64,000 nucleotides of DNA, taken from assembly GCF_040183065.1 (NCBI RefSeq), contig NC_091127.1:23047891-23111890 (forward strand), written 5' to 3'. Positions 53,800 to 64,000 of this stretch are shown here, in pieces. The notes beneath the pieces were generated by a model. It saw only the letters and a list, made by a program, of their open reading frames with translations. It made no database searches and was not told the origin of the DNA. The stretch's first letter is position 1, and each line of letters begins with the position of its first letter. Source of the DNA: Periplaneta americana. Taxonomy: Eukaryota; Arthropoda; Insecta; Blattodea; Blattidae. The position numbers were made by a program, and so were the translations under genes.

Positions 53800-54215
53800 A
53801 GTATGTCGTCGTCTTCCTAACAAGTATTAGGCCAAGTGGCCTGTTACGGACTCAAACTAGAATCTTCAGTCCATTTCTTCTTTGGACGACCCAGAGATCT
53901 TTTGCCATGCGGATGGTAATGAAACAGTGCTTTTGGAATTCTGCATCGATCCATTCGTTCGAGATGACCCTTCCACTAAAGTTGATATTTGCTGATGAAC
54001 TGCATAATGGGTTCTATTTGAAGTCCTTGCATTATGTCCTCTTTTTTATGATACCAGCGAGTATATCCAGCTGTTGCTCTCATGAATCTCATCTCACTTG
54101 CTGTTATTCTACTGACGTCTTTATTCTTCACAGTCCACTCTTCACTACCATAGCTTAATACTGGCTGTGCTAAGGTTTTATACAAGCCTATTCTTGTGTG
54201 TCTTTGTACTAGTAA
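53800..54215 (-). mobile_element. LINE-J RT C-terminal fragment
   Basis: The minus strand reads LYKTLAQPVLSYGSEEW-type sequence, then EMRFMRATAGYTRWYHKKED and IMQGLQIEPIMQFISKYQ (54185-53976). It continues in broken frames to a GRPKKKW-like end near 53880. This is the usual C-terminal region of insect LINE RTs, about 400 bp. No tail is clear. Confidence 0.75.
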
Positions 54216-54386
54216 AGTTTTGTACCAATTGTACCTCTCTGGGCTAGCAACCCATTGAGCGTCATTTTCACAATGCTTTCAAGTCTCAACAGAAGCCTCG
54301 GATGACAATGATGGATTATAATATAAGTATGTAAAGAGCAATATTGTGTCAATGTCTTAATACATTTTGAATATCATGCAACTCAT
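54216..54386. other. Unassigned spacer
   Basis: Nothing recognised. Confidence 0.3.
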
Positions 54387-54976
54387 TTGTCTGGAGAAAC
54401 TTCAGTTTTAGCAAGAGAAAGTGATGTCTATTTTCTAATGTTTCTTCATGACACAACGCACATACTCCAGCACTTGAATGTTGGTATTTTGGGTCACTCA
54501 AATAGTTTTTCTCTGAAGAAAGAATGCACTAAACTGATGCGTGAAAATAAGAAAAAAATATCTAAATATACTATTTCTGCAATGTACTACCTCAAGGATG
54601 GCAAAACGCAATTAGTCAACTCCAGACAATATTTTGAGTGGGTTTCGAGGAAGAGGTGTCTGGCCTTTGAATCCTTCTGCAGTCAACGCTCATCGTTCGA
54701 AAAGCAGTAATGACTTCACTCTTGTTCATGCTAGGCAAAACGATGAGACACAAACTCGGATGCTCATCTAATATAAGAGAAAGAGGAAACTCTCCTGTCT
54801 CGCCAGTGGTTCAGGTGATAAAAGAACTTTTTGCACCAGAAGAAGACAATGCCAAACACTTGAGAAAAATCACTGTCACAAGATGTGTAACTTCACTTGA
54901 GTTCTTGAGAGAAATAGCGGAAAAAGTAGGGGAAAAAAAAGCAAGTTGGATACAATGTAAAAGGTGCAATTCGTGA
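54387..54976 (+). other. Two adjoining unidentified ORFs (107 and 88 codons)
   Basis: The first frame (54387-54710) begins at a non-ATG codon and includes HDTTHILQHLNVGILGHSNS and KKECTKLMRENKKKISKYTI. The second (54710-54976) starts with an ATG overlapping the first stop by one base (TAATG) and includes LFAPEEDNAKHLRKITVTRC and SLEFLREIAEKVGEKKA. Composition is charged and protein-like, unlike the simple-repeat frames elsewhere, so they may be one old coding sequence broken by a frameshift. I recognise no domain. It could be a piece of a transposon protein, a decayed host exon, or chance. Confidence 0.3.
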
Positions 54977-55424
54977 TACCATCAAACATGCCAAAGTTTG
55001 TCAAATAAAGCTTGATCAAAAAAGTTTCTATATGTTAAATGTAAACAGTAGTGAACAATGAACTGCACAATTTAATTACGTCATTCTAATTCTTATGTAA
55101 ATTGTTTGAAACTTGTACGTAATTTTGCTCTTTAAAAAGCAAAATCGTTTTCCTTTAGTTTGCGTTAATAATTTGAAGATGTACCGTCATGGAAATAATA
55201 TCCGGAATCTTAATCTTCAATTAGTTCCTGTCACTAGTTGCGGATAACATTGCTTATCTCATCTGTGGAGTGTTATAATGTCATGTGCCTAATACTTATA
55301 TGATCCTTGTGCTATTCTGTATTAACATATAAAAAGGAAATGTTCTTCGTTAACTGATCCTCAACTAATGCCGGGAGTTTAGTTGTGGATCAAATGCTAC
55401 TTTTTACTTTTTCAAGAAAAATAT
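54977..55424. other. Unassigned region
   Basis: About 450 bases; no recognised feature. Confidence 0.4.
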
Positions 55425-56075
55425 GTTACTACTACTTACTGGGTTTTAGGGAATCCGGAGGTTCATTGCCGCTCTCACATAAGCTCACCATTGGTCCCTA
55501 TCCTGAGTAAGATTAATCCACTCTCTACAATCATATCCCACCTATCTCAGATCCATTTTAATATTACCCTCCCATCTACGTCTCGGCCTCCCTAAAGGTA
55601 TTTTTCCCTCCGGCCTCCCAACTAACACTCTATATGCATTTCTGGATTCGCCTATACGCGCTACATGCCCTGCCCATCTCAAACTTCTGGATTTAATGTT
55701 CCTAATTATGTCAGGTGAAGAATACAATGCGTGCAGTTCTGTGTTGTGTAACTTTCTCCATTCTCCTGTAACTTCATCCCTCTTATCCCCAAATATTTTC
55801 CTAAGCACCTTATTCTCAAACACCCTTAACCTATGTTCCTCTCCCAAAGTGAGAGTCCAAGTTTCACAACCATACAGAACAACCGGTAATATAGCTGTTT
55901 TATAAATTCTAACTTTTAGATTTTTTGACAGCAGACTGGATGACAAAAGCTTCTCAACCGAATAATAACAGGCATTTCCCATATTTATTCTGTGTTTAAT
56001 TTCCTCCCGAGCATCATTTATATTTGTTACTGTTGCTCCCAGATATTTGAACTTTTCCATCTCTTCGAAAGATAA
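55425..56075 (-). mobile_element. LINE-A copy 6, 5'-truncated
   Basis: A minus-strand frame (56060-55542, 172 codons) starts MEKFKYLGATVTNINDAREE and includes VVLYGCETWTLTLGEEHRL, SLRWAGHVARI and GRPEGKIPLGRPRRRW. A stop after DLR precedes the final NLTQDRD-type residues. The 3' end abuts CTTACT (55437-55442). No catalytic region. Confidence 0.85.
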
Positions 56076-57109
56076 AAATATGTACTGAACTGAAATTGTT
56101 GTAAATGTAAACGACCTTAAAATATTGTAGAGATGTCAATTAATAAATTGTAGGTAAAACTCGTTATTCTCTGTCATTCCCATCTCCGCAATCGGCCTGT
56201 ATGCTTAGGTAGATCCACAACTATTTCATACCGTACGGGGCACAAAAAAGAAAAATACCATACTGTTCCTTAAAACACCGTACCTCTGGCAACTCTAATT
56301 ACTATATTTTGTCATATACTTCGCACAATGAGAAAGTAAAAAATAAAATTTAGACGGGATTTGAGCTCACAACAGCCAAGCTGCGACCTAGACAGAATTG
56401 TATACATCACGATCAACTTTTAATTACATAAAATGAAATAAAACATTCTGCCTACAGTGCTTAGCAGGGAATGAAAAGCAGTGATCTGCCATCTGTGTAT
56501 TTTATGTAGCTATACACGTGTATTGGAGTGGTATTCATTTGTACAAACACAATCTCGTCATCATGGACTCATCTCGGCGGAATCTAAACAAGTTCTCTGA
56601 AACTGAAGCGTGGACAAACCCAAATTGTAGCACCGCACTACCCATTCCCGGAAGCGGCTTCAAACAAGCCTGAACAGATCATTATCTCCCTATGTGAATA
56701 ATTTATATACTAGTGAACAGACAATGACCACACTTAGTAGCTATACAAGTAACACTAGTTAAGGTCATACGATCCAATCGGAATTGTGTTGTTTATATTT
56801 TATTCATCTTCTGAGGGAGCACAATGAAGTCCTTCTGCACTATGACTATCGTTGTGACCTGTTGTGTACACAATGGATCATCTGGGAGTAAAACTAATTC
56901 ATCCGTTTAATTTTACATAATAATCTGATACCGAAACAAACTGTTTTGTACTGATTTGGCGTGACTGAGAAATGGAGAAAAATGTTGGCACTCATTACGG
57001 GTTTTTGTCGTCAATTACTAGAGACCGTATTTTTATGTAACCCCAACTACATATTTTTTCCTTTGTATATCTCTGTGTCAAAACTCAAAATATTGGCGAA
57101 TTAGGCAAG
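56076..57109. other. Unassigned region, 1 kb
   Basis: No recognisable frame or repeat. Confidence 0.4.
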
Positions 57110-58300
57110 TAAGATCATTACATTATATTTCACTTGAATATTAGATATTTCCAACATAAACATACAGAAACCTGCAGAAAAGTAAATTCTATTATCCATG
57201 TGTTAAAAAGGATAAATGTTCATCTTCCCTCTTGCTTAAAAAAGTCCCTTGTGGAGACGCTTGTATTGCCCAATTTTGACTATGCCGACATTTTACTGAC
57301 TGACCTTTCCAACGCCAACAAAATGAAACTTCAACGTGCTCATAATTTGTGTGTACGTTTTGTAAGCAATGTTCACAAATATGATCATATTACCCCATCC
57401 CTGGAAGCAAAAGGTTGGCTTAAACTAGATAAGAAAACAAATGTACATTTACTTCTCCTTTTCTTCGAAATATTGAACTATTCCTTCGTACCTGTCGTCT
57501 CGCTTCACTTACCTTTCTTCCCACCATAATCTGAACACACGCTCTCGTCATGAAACAATACTAACAATACCATCCCATCGCACCTCCTCATACTCATCCT
57601 CTTTCACAATAGCCCTGCCAAGACTCTGGAATTCGCTACCTGCTAACTTCAGTGACTGTCGAAATAAAATTGAATTCAAACGAAAACTTACTAGGCACTT
57701 GGTCAGCAATTGAGACTCGTTCAGACATGGCTTCTTGTAAATAGTTCTCTTATTCTAGCACAAAATATTTCAATATTATTCTAGGTTTAATTTTTATTTA
57801 AATAAAAAAAATCTTTCTTTGTTCTTTTTTTTTTATTGGGTTATTTTACGACGTTTTATCAACATCTAGGTTATTTAGCGTCTGAATGAAATGAAGGTTA
57901 ATAATGCCGGTGAAATGAGTCCGGGGTCCAGCACCGAAAGTTACCCAGCATTTGCTCGTATTGGGTTGAGGGAAAACCCCTGAAAAAACCTCAACCAGGT
58001 AACTTGCCCCAACCGGGATTCGAACCCGGGCCACCTGGTTTCGCAGCCAGACGCGCTGACCATTACTCCACAGGTGTGGACTTCTTTGTTCTTAACTTCT
58101 ACAATAAACTGTCTAACCTTTATTAATCAGTTAGTCTTTTAGTACTTTGATTTTTATTGCATTTGTAAATTTAATAAATTTAATATTAATCGTCATTATA
58201 ATTGTAATTGTATTCTTAATATTGTAGTTGTAATCCCCTGGTATAGGGGAAGAGAAGGCCTGAAGGCATTATCTCTAGTAGGTTAAATAAATATATATAC
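57110..58300 (+). mobile_element. LINE-E, CR1-like 3' part, carrying a SINE
   Basis: The frame 57134-57529 reads CRKVNSIIHVLKRINVHLPS, SLVETLVLPNFDYADILLTD and LQRAHNLCVRFVSNVHKYDH. After a frameshift it continues HHNLNTRSRHETILTIPSHR and ALPRLWNSLPANFSDCRNK to a TGA at about 57713. This is parallel to the C-terminus of LINE-C. The 3' UTR, split by SINE 1 at 57827-58081, ends AGAGAAGGCCTGAAGGCATT ... GTAGGTTAAATAAATATATA. Upstream RT missing. Confidence 0.82.
57827..58081 (-). mobile_element. tRNA-derived SINE family 1, copy 5
   Basis: Full copy in reverse orientation, with head GTCCACACCTGTGGAG, box B GGTTCGAATCCCGG, core and GATAAAACGTCGTAAAATAA tail. TTCTTTGTTCTT at 57815-57826 and 58082-58093 is a perfect 12-bp duplication. 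Inserted in the LINE-E 3' UTR. Confidence 0.94.
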
Positions 58301-58377
58301 AGTACTATATTTATAAGATGATTACATATCTTTACATAAAATTAACATCCATGCCAAATGCAAACCAAATATGGTTT

Positions 58378-58560
58378 CTGGCCCGAGGTTACGGGTTCGA
58401 TCCCGGTCCAGGCCAATGGCATTTAAGTGTCCTTAAGTGACAGGCTCATGTCAGTAGATTTACTGGCATGTAAAACAACTCCTGCGGGATAAAATTCCAG
58501 CACACCGAGGCTGATGTAATCTCGCAGTTGTGAGTGTCGTTAAATAAAATATAATTTAAC
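58378..58560 (+). mobile_element. tRNA-derived SINE family 3, 5'-truncated
   Basis: Starting just before box B (GGTTCGATCCC at 58396-58406), it follows the family body (TGACAGGCTCATGTCAGTAG) to the tail GTCGTTAAATAAAATATAA. The box A half is missing. Confidence 0.88.
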
Positions 58561-59214
58561 ACAAATAAAAGGAGAAGGCTAGAAATCACGCAATTCGCCA
58601 AAACATGTCCTTGAAATTTATTGTGCAACTGACTGGAAATAATATAATTTTACCTACTAAAACAATGACAACCATCGTGTTGTAATTTAATTATTATTTG
58701 GACAATTGTAATTAAACCATATTATGCCTGATCAGCAAGTCTGAGTATGGAAATGTCAGTTCTGTGACGTGTCCCTGACTACATCTTCAAAAGCATTTTC
58801 ATTGTCATTTAGCAATTAAAAGAGTGAAACACAATAGGGTTATTTGACAGGATTAAATGTTAGCATATTCCCGTCGTTTATTACAAAAGATAGTCATTGA
58901 ATTGTTTATTTAATGGTTAAAATATTATTGAAATCATTCTCTTACAGTTAATGTCAGTTCTATCATACATACTACAAGCGACGTAAGTATCCACTGGAAA
59001 ACTGCAAGAGTTCAAAACAGCTCTTCTGTCGCTTGATATGGACAACAGTGTAGGAGTATGCAATGAAAGGATGATAAAATGTATGTAAATGTTTTCCCGT
59101 AAGTAGGCCTACCTTTAATATCACTCAATTCTGAGATAGTTAAATTCTGTAAAATATTTAAAATTTGTCAAGTAGATTTATGTTAATAGTCAGATAGGCC
59201 TATGAGGGTGCATA
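58561..59214. other. Unassigned region
   Basis: About 0.65 kb; AT-rich; nothing recognised. Confidence 0.4.
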
Positions 59215-61345
59215 TGAGTCATTCCAAGTCAAATCGCACAAAATTATATAAATTTTGACCTTCATATTTCAGACTGAGCTTATATTTTTTTTACCAACTC
59301 TATGGGTCTAATAAACCAACAAGTGTATTTTTATTTCCTCCTAAGTCCATGTTTTTAAAATATTGCATGTTAAAATTCGTTAAAAATGTCGCACAATGCA
59401 ACATTTAAAGCGTCATATTTCTGAGGATATTGATGTTAAACATTTTTTGAAAAATGCATTTAAATATTTACTAACTAATTTTAATATAATTATTACAAAT
59501 ACTTTTTATGATTCAATTTTTAAAAGTTAGATATCAATGTAAAATACCCGTATTAAAAATCTAAAAAATGCCTGCTAGGTGCATTGAAGTATTCTTAATA
59601 ATTTCAGAAAAATTCACAATGGAATCTCCAATAGTTTAATGGAAATGTAATTACTTACGAAACAATGTGTAGCGGTCGGTGCAGCACCAGTGGACGGGAA
59701 GCGTTGAAGCGCGCTGGGAGGTTTTTCGGCGTTGGATGATCGAGTGAACGTTGCAACATTACACCCAGTACGGGTCAAGTCAAATGTTACAAATGGATGT
59801 GTGCAGATCCCACATTTCTAAATGCAGTAGTTTACAGATAATACATCAGGGAACAAGTCTATATACAGGGACATCATTTTATTTTTACTTCAATTTTTAT
59901 TGTACCTGAGTTTTTTAATGTACTTCACTCCCACCCCTTCTACTAAGGAAGTTCCAACTCCACACAGAACCAAGACCGCAGATAGTAAGCAGTACTGAGT
60001 TACTGAGTATAGTACGTTCCAGAAATATGTTCGCGTTTTCCAGTGACGAAAGAGCTTTCAATATTGAATCATATTTTCGCACAGGTACTGTCCGTTTGCC
60101 TACGTCGCATCCCGATTTCCTCCACCTGCTTCTACTCGCCCCTCTGTAAAAGCTGGGCTATCTTAGCTCTTTTCTGAAAACATTAATTTCTCTTAGGAAT
60201 TGGACGTTTACGTAATATTATACAGCTGTTTAATTTAACTTAAATAAAAGGGCCTCGTTAAGTAATTAACTGTCACGTGATTTCCTCCCTTTCTACAATC
60301 CTACGGCATAACCACTTGGACGGACAGTAGATAGCATGTCTGAGTAATTTTATATTTTCGGGTCGGGCAGAAGTGAAGATTGAATTCACAGTACGTAGAG
60401 TAGGTACAGAATTATTTCAACATGAGTTACTAGTACGAAGGACGAAACTGGCAATTGGAATTAGATGCAATAGTCTATAGTGCGATAATATGCACAAAAG
60501 AACTGAAGCCTGTATCGAAATGAACGGCCACCATTTTCAAAATTGTGTTTAAATATTCATATTATGATTATTTTTCAAGTTAACTTCTTTCTCTATATTG
60601 TACGCTAATGTGCTGTAGACAGTATAATATACACTGCATAATGAATACGTTAGCATGATAACTCACTTCGTGAATAAAAACACTTATTCTTAATACAGTA
60701 CTGTACTTTGATTAAAGAAAAACCTAATGAAAATTATCAAACTCAAAATCGCGATATTTCCTAGTTTAGTAAATGGATGAACTACTTTTCTTCCATCCTA
60801 TACCTAGTAGAGTGATTTGTGTTTTACGCCAGTATTATCGAACTCCAGTCTTGGAGGGAGGAGCAAGCGGTGTTTCCGGTTCTCTAAAGGTATAGACAGG
60901 TTAATATTAAAAATGTTAGTAAAAATAAAATGATATCCCTGTGTGTGTGTGTGTGTGTGTATTTTTTTTTTTTTCAGATTTTTAATTTGGCTATTTAATA
61001 TAGTAATTTTGCTTTGAAAAAGAAATGATTAAAAACTTAGGCCAAATTTTTTATTGATTTGTGATAGGCCTAAAGTAATAAAACGTGTTGTATTTAGTCT
61101 TTCAAATGCACCAAAACCGCAAATCTCAATTAGGGATATATAGAAACAGAGTTCCAAGTGAGTTTATGTAACAGTGCGCGCATAATTTGCGCAATTTCAA
61201 ATAGTCATAACTACACAAATAATTAATAATTGTGAACATAAAACAACACGGGTCTCATTTGATGTCTGGAATTCATGAAAAAAAATTCGACCATTTACGA
61301 GAAGGTCATGTTTTATTGCTGTGCGATTTGACGTGGAATGACTCA
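59215..61345. mobile_element. MITE Y, TA-flanked, with MITE X copy E inside
   Basis: The ends TGAGTCATTCCAAGTCAAAT and, inverted, TGAGTCATTCCACGTCAAAT (each followed by CGCACA) are 26-bp TIRs with one mismatch. TA lies at 59213-59214 and 61346-61347. The total is 2,131 bp, of which 1,076 are the X insertion, leaving about 1 kb of element Y. No transposase frame. Probably a Tc1/mariner-type non-autonomous element. Confidence 0.85.
59866..60941 (-). mobile_element. MITE X copy E
   Basis: Uninterrupted X copy in reverse orientation from CAGGGACATCATTTT (59866) to GATATCCCTG (60941). TA precedes it at 59864-59865; the other flank has changed into a (GT)n run (60941-60960). Near-identical to copy D. 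It shows the intact junction CTTCTACTAAGGAAG used to define the insertion of copy B. Confidence 0.92.
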
Positions 61346-62345
61346 TATTCAACATAATCTTAAACCCAATAATCAACATGAGATTTAAGGGATAACACAT
61401 TGAAAATTGTTTTTTTTTTCTTTCAGGTCTGTGATTGTCAGTTCTGAGCCGCCACAAACTGACAATTTTATGGACATTATTATATAAAATGTACAATAAA
61501 ATAAAATAATATTTTAAATAATCGTGGGCAGTTATTTAATACTCATCTACACATCAACAATAATGTACAGACAAAATAAACTAAATAAAAACCTAATGTA
61601 AAATATCTGTGAAACGGATCTCATTTTGTCCGACTTTGTTAAATTTAGCCAGAAACATTATTTTCTCTTTCATTCGGAACTAAACCAGACATATATCTGT
61701 GTTGCTTATGAATAAATAGAATGTTGTGACTTTGGAAAGGAAATTACATTTGAACTCTCAAAGGAAAGAGCGCAGTTCTGATACAGAGTATATAAAATTA
61801 GACTTCTGAATAAAAGCAAAGCGAATGTCCAACACAAAGCTATTAAGCCTGACTTGCTTTCATTAAGTACATGAAAAATGTACCTAAGAAGAGTTTAAAT
61901 AATGAAAAAGGAACATATAGACCTACTGCAACAGAGAAGTCGATATGTAATTTAGAATTCATCATGCCCGACATATGACGAAGAAATCGTGAAGTGATGG
62001 ATTGATACTAGTAACAAAAAGTTACTTATAACCAAAGCTCAAGTTATACAAAATCCTCGCTGCATATATTTGCGAATATTCCAAAATAATATTATTTGAG
62101 ATACTTGACCAACGATTTTTATATAGGCCCTAAATATGCCTCTGCATATAAATGCATACTAAGAGAATTTTATATGCATACCGCTAAAGGATCCATAAAT
62201 TCGAAAGACGCGTTGCAAGAAACATCTTTAGTGTTAAAGGTCCGTTAAAGCATTCACTAACTTAGAGATCTGATTTCCCTCCTATAATAATATTTATTCC
62301 TCCGTTAGACAGCCATCTTACGTACATTTTGTATATTGACGAATC
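61346..62345. other. Unassigned region, 1 kb
   Basis: A pyrimidine tract followed by AG at about 61415-61427 resembles a splice acceptor, but no coding sequence follows. Nothing else recognised. Confidence 0.4.
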
Positions 62346-64000
62346 TATACTGATAATAAATCTGTAGCCGAATTTTTTCTGGTAATTTTCGATTTTCCAA
62401 AAAAAAAAAAAAAAAAAAAGATGGTCCTAACATATATATTTAACCACCCTGAAACCGAAAATCGCTTTTTTGACATTTTTCTTTCTATGTCTGTCTGTAT
62501 GTTTGTTACCTTTTCACGCGATAATGGATGAACGGATTTCGATGAAAATTGGAATATAAATTAAGTTCGTTGTAACTTAGATTTTAGGCTATATGGCATT
62601 CAAAATACATTATTTAAAAGGGGGGTTATAAGGGGCCTGAATTAAATAAATCGAAATATCTCGTTTATTATTGATTTTTGTGAAAAATATTACATAACAA
62701 AAGTTTCTTTAAAATAATTTGCGATAAGTTTTATTCCTTGAAACATTTTGATAGGACTGATATTTAATGAGATAAATGAGTTTTAAAATTAAAATAACTG
62801 CCATCTAAGGCCGTGTAATGAATTAAAAAACAAATGACTTCGTCTACAAGGGGCCTTGGACAGCAACAATCGAAAGCTATGAAAGATAGCCTACAGAGAA
62901 TGTTTCTGTGTTTGTATGAAGTAATATCGGAAGCTAAATTAACCGATTTGTATAATTAATTATTATTTCACCATTGGAAAGTGTAGTTTCTCTAGATGGA
63001 CGTAATGCTATAATTGTATTACAGTAACTTCTGATATAATATAATATAATAAAATGTAATATAATATAATATAATATAATATATGTAAAATTATAATATA
63101 ATTTAAGTTATGTGAAGGGTTCAGAACCATAGTGGGCCAAGCGCCATTTACTGAATACGTAGAAAACAAAGGTTAAAATTAAGTTATTAGCATAATTCAA
63201 TGGAAACCTATAACAAGTAAAATAAAATATACACATTAAATCTAAATGATGTCAGTCTTCATTAAACTATGGTTGCATGTAATAAAAATTAAGAAACATG
63301 TTAAAGGAATTGTCATTGCACCAATGAGTGTCTCTGGATCAAAATGATCGCATTTTAATTATTTGGATGCAATTTAAATTAAGTAACATATTAAACGATT
63401 TATCCTTCTACCAAACACGAATGTTCCCTGGATCAAACGTCCTATTTTAGTTATGTAATTACTTTATATTTATTTCTAACGGGTGCAGCGGAGCGCACGG
63501 GTACGGCTAGTATAATATAATATGTAATATTATATAGTATAATTTAAGTTATTTGAAGGGTTCAGAATCATAGTGGGCCAAGCGCCATTTACTGTGTACG
63601 TAGAAAACAAGGGTTAAAATTAAGTTATTGCTATAATTCAATAGTAAAATAAAATATACACATGAAATCTAAATGATATCAATCTTCATTAAACTATGGT
63701 TGCATGTAATAAAAATTAAGAAACATGTTAAAGGAATTGTCATTGCACCAATGAGTGTCTCTGGACCAAAATGATCGCATTTTAATTATTTGGATGAAAT
63801 TTAAATTAAGTAACATATTAAACGATTTATCCTTCTACCAAACACGAATGTTCCCTGGATCAAACGTCCTATTTTAATTATGTAATTACTTTATATTTAT
63901 TTCTAACGGGTGCAGCGGAGCGCAAGGGTACGGCTAGTATAATATAATATATGTAATATTATATAGTATAATTTAAGTTATTTTAAGGGTTCAGAACCAT
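62346..64000 (-). repeat. Dispersed repeat D, copy 3, with tandem 5' units, open at window end
   Basis: From ATCTATACTGATAATAAATC (right end, inverted) it runs to GGAGCGCACGGGTACGGCTAG at about 63510, the terminus in other copies. Instead of ending, a further unit follows: ATTTAAGTTA recurs at 63101, 63542 and 63971, periods of 441 and 429 bases. Each unit includes GTGGGCCAAGCGCCATTTAC and GGGTGCAGCGGAGCGCA. The terminal part of D is thus tandemly repeated at least twice, and a third unit begins at the window edge. Confidence 0.85.

Noticed and set aside
1..64000. Host protein-coding gene, gene cluster or defence system
   Set aside because: Every recognisable protein motif belongs to transposable elements; no multi-exon host gene could be supported by eye.

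Overview
This is eukaryotic, AT-rich, non-coding DNA from an insect. The best guess is a cockroach or termite (Blattodea). That rests on my recognition of the mix of tRNA-derived SINEs and LINE tails, not on a host gene. I found no convincing host exon, operon, rRNA or CRISPR array. Nearly every interpretable base belongs to a transposable element, its remains or a simple repeat, so the window is probably intergenic or lies inside a very large intron.

Layout. 0-10 kb: a 5'-truncated LINE (family A), dispersed repeat D, a TTAA-flanked MITE, and a full-length but mutated hAT transposon (6406-9262) with terminal inverted repeats (TIRs), an 8-bp target duplication, an intron and a dead transposase gene. 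10-17 kb: an internally deleted mariner-type element (11908-12606), a pogo/Tigger fragment, and a nested block (14013-16478) in which one copy of MITE family X carries a second X copy and a SINE. 17-25 kb: LINE-A and LINE-B tails, the latter with a SINE inside, a 0.67-kb tetranucleotide array, a 751-bp foldback MITE, and a near-perfect 112-bp-arm palindrome (23368-23596) whose arms each hold a hammerhead-ribozyme-like motif. 25-34 kb: Tigger N-terminus, Tc1-type MITE, X copy, a LINE reverse transcriptase (RT) split by a SINE, and a TTAA MITE abutted by a hAT MITE with perfect 8-bp duplications. 34-38 kb: GATAT satellite DNA, split by a LINE and another repeat, which changes strand and becomes a roughly 29-copy CACGTCACGGCATGTCAT minisatellite. 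38-49 kb: a tyrosine-recombinase-like scrap, a tRNA-like cloverleaf between 25-bp inverted repeats, a second deleted mariner element, a 2.7-kb CR1/Jockey-group LINE with intact YADD, and a LINE RNase H/zinc-knuckle tail split by an X copy. 49-64 kb: two more copies of repeat D (one tandemly expanded), LINE-A, CR1-like and other LINE tails, SINEs, two unidentified ORFs (54387-54976), and a TA-flanked element (59215-61345) carrying an X copy.

Nothing here works as a pathway. The parts interact as parasites: SINEs with a shared 3' tail presumably borrow LINE machinery, MITEs presumably borrowed mariner, piggyBac or hAT transposases, and insertions nest in one another, which gives relative ages. 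Coordinates and TIR/target-duplication matches were read by eye. Clade names are from remembered family motifs and should be confirmed with a repeat library.
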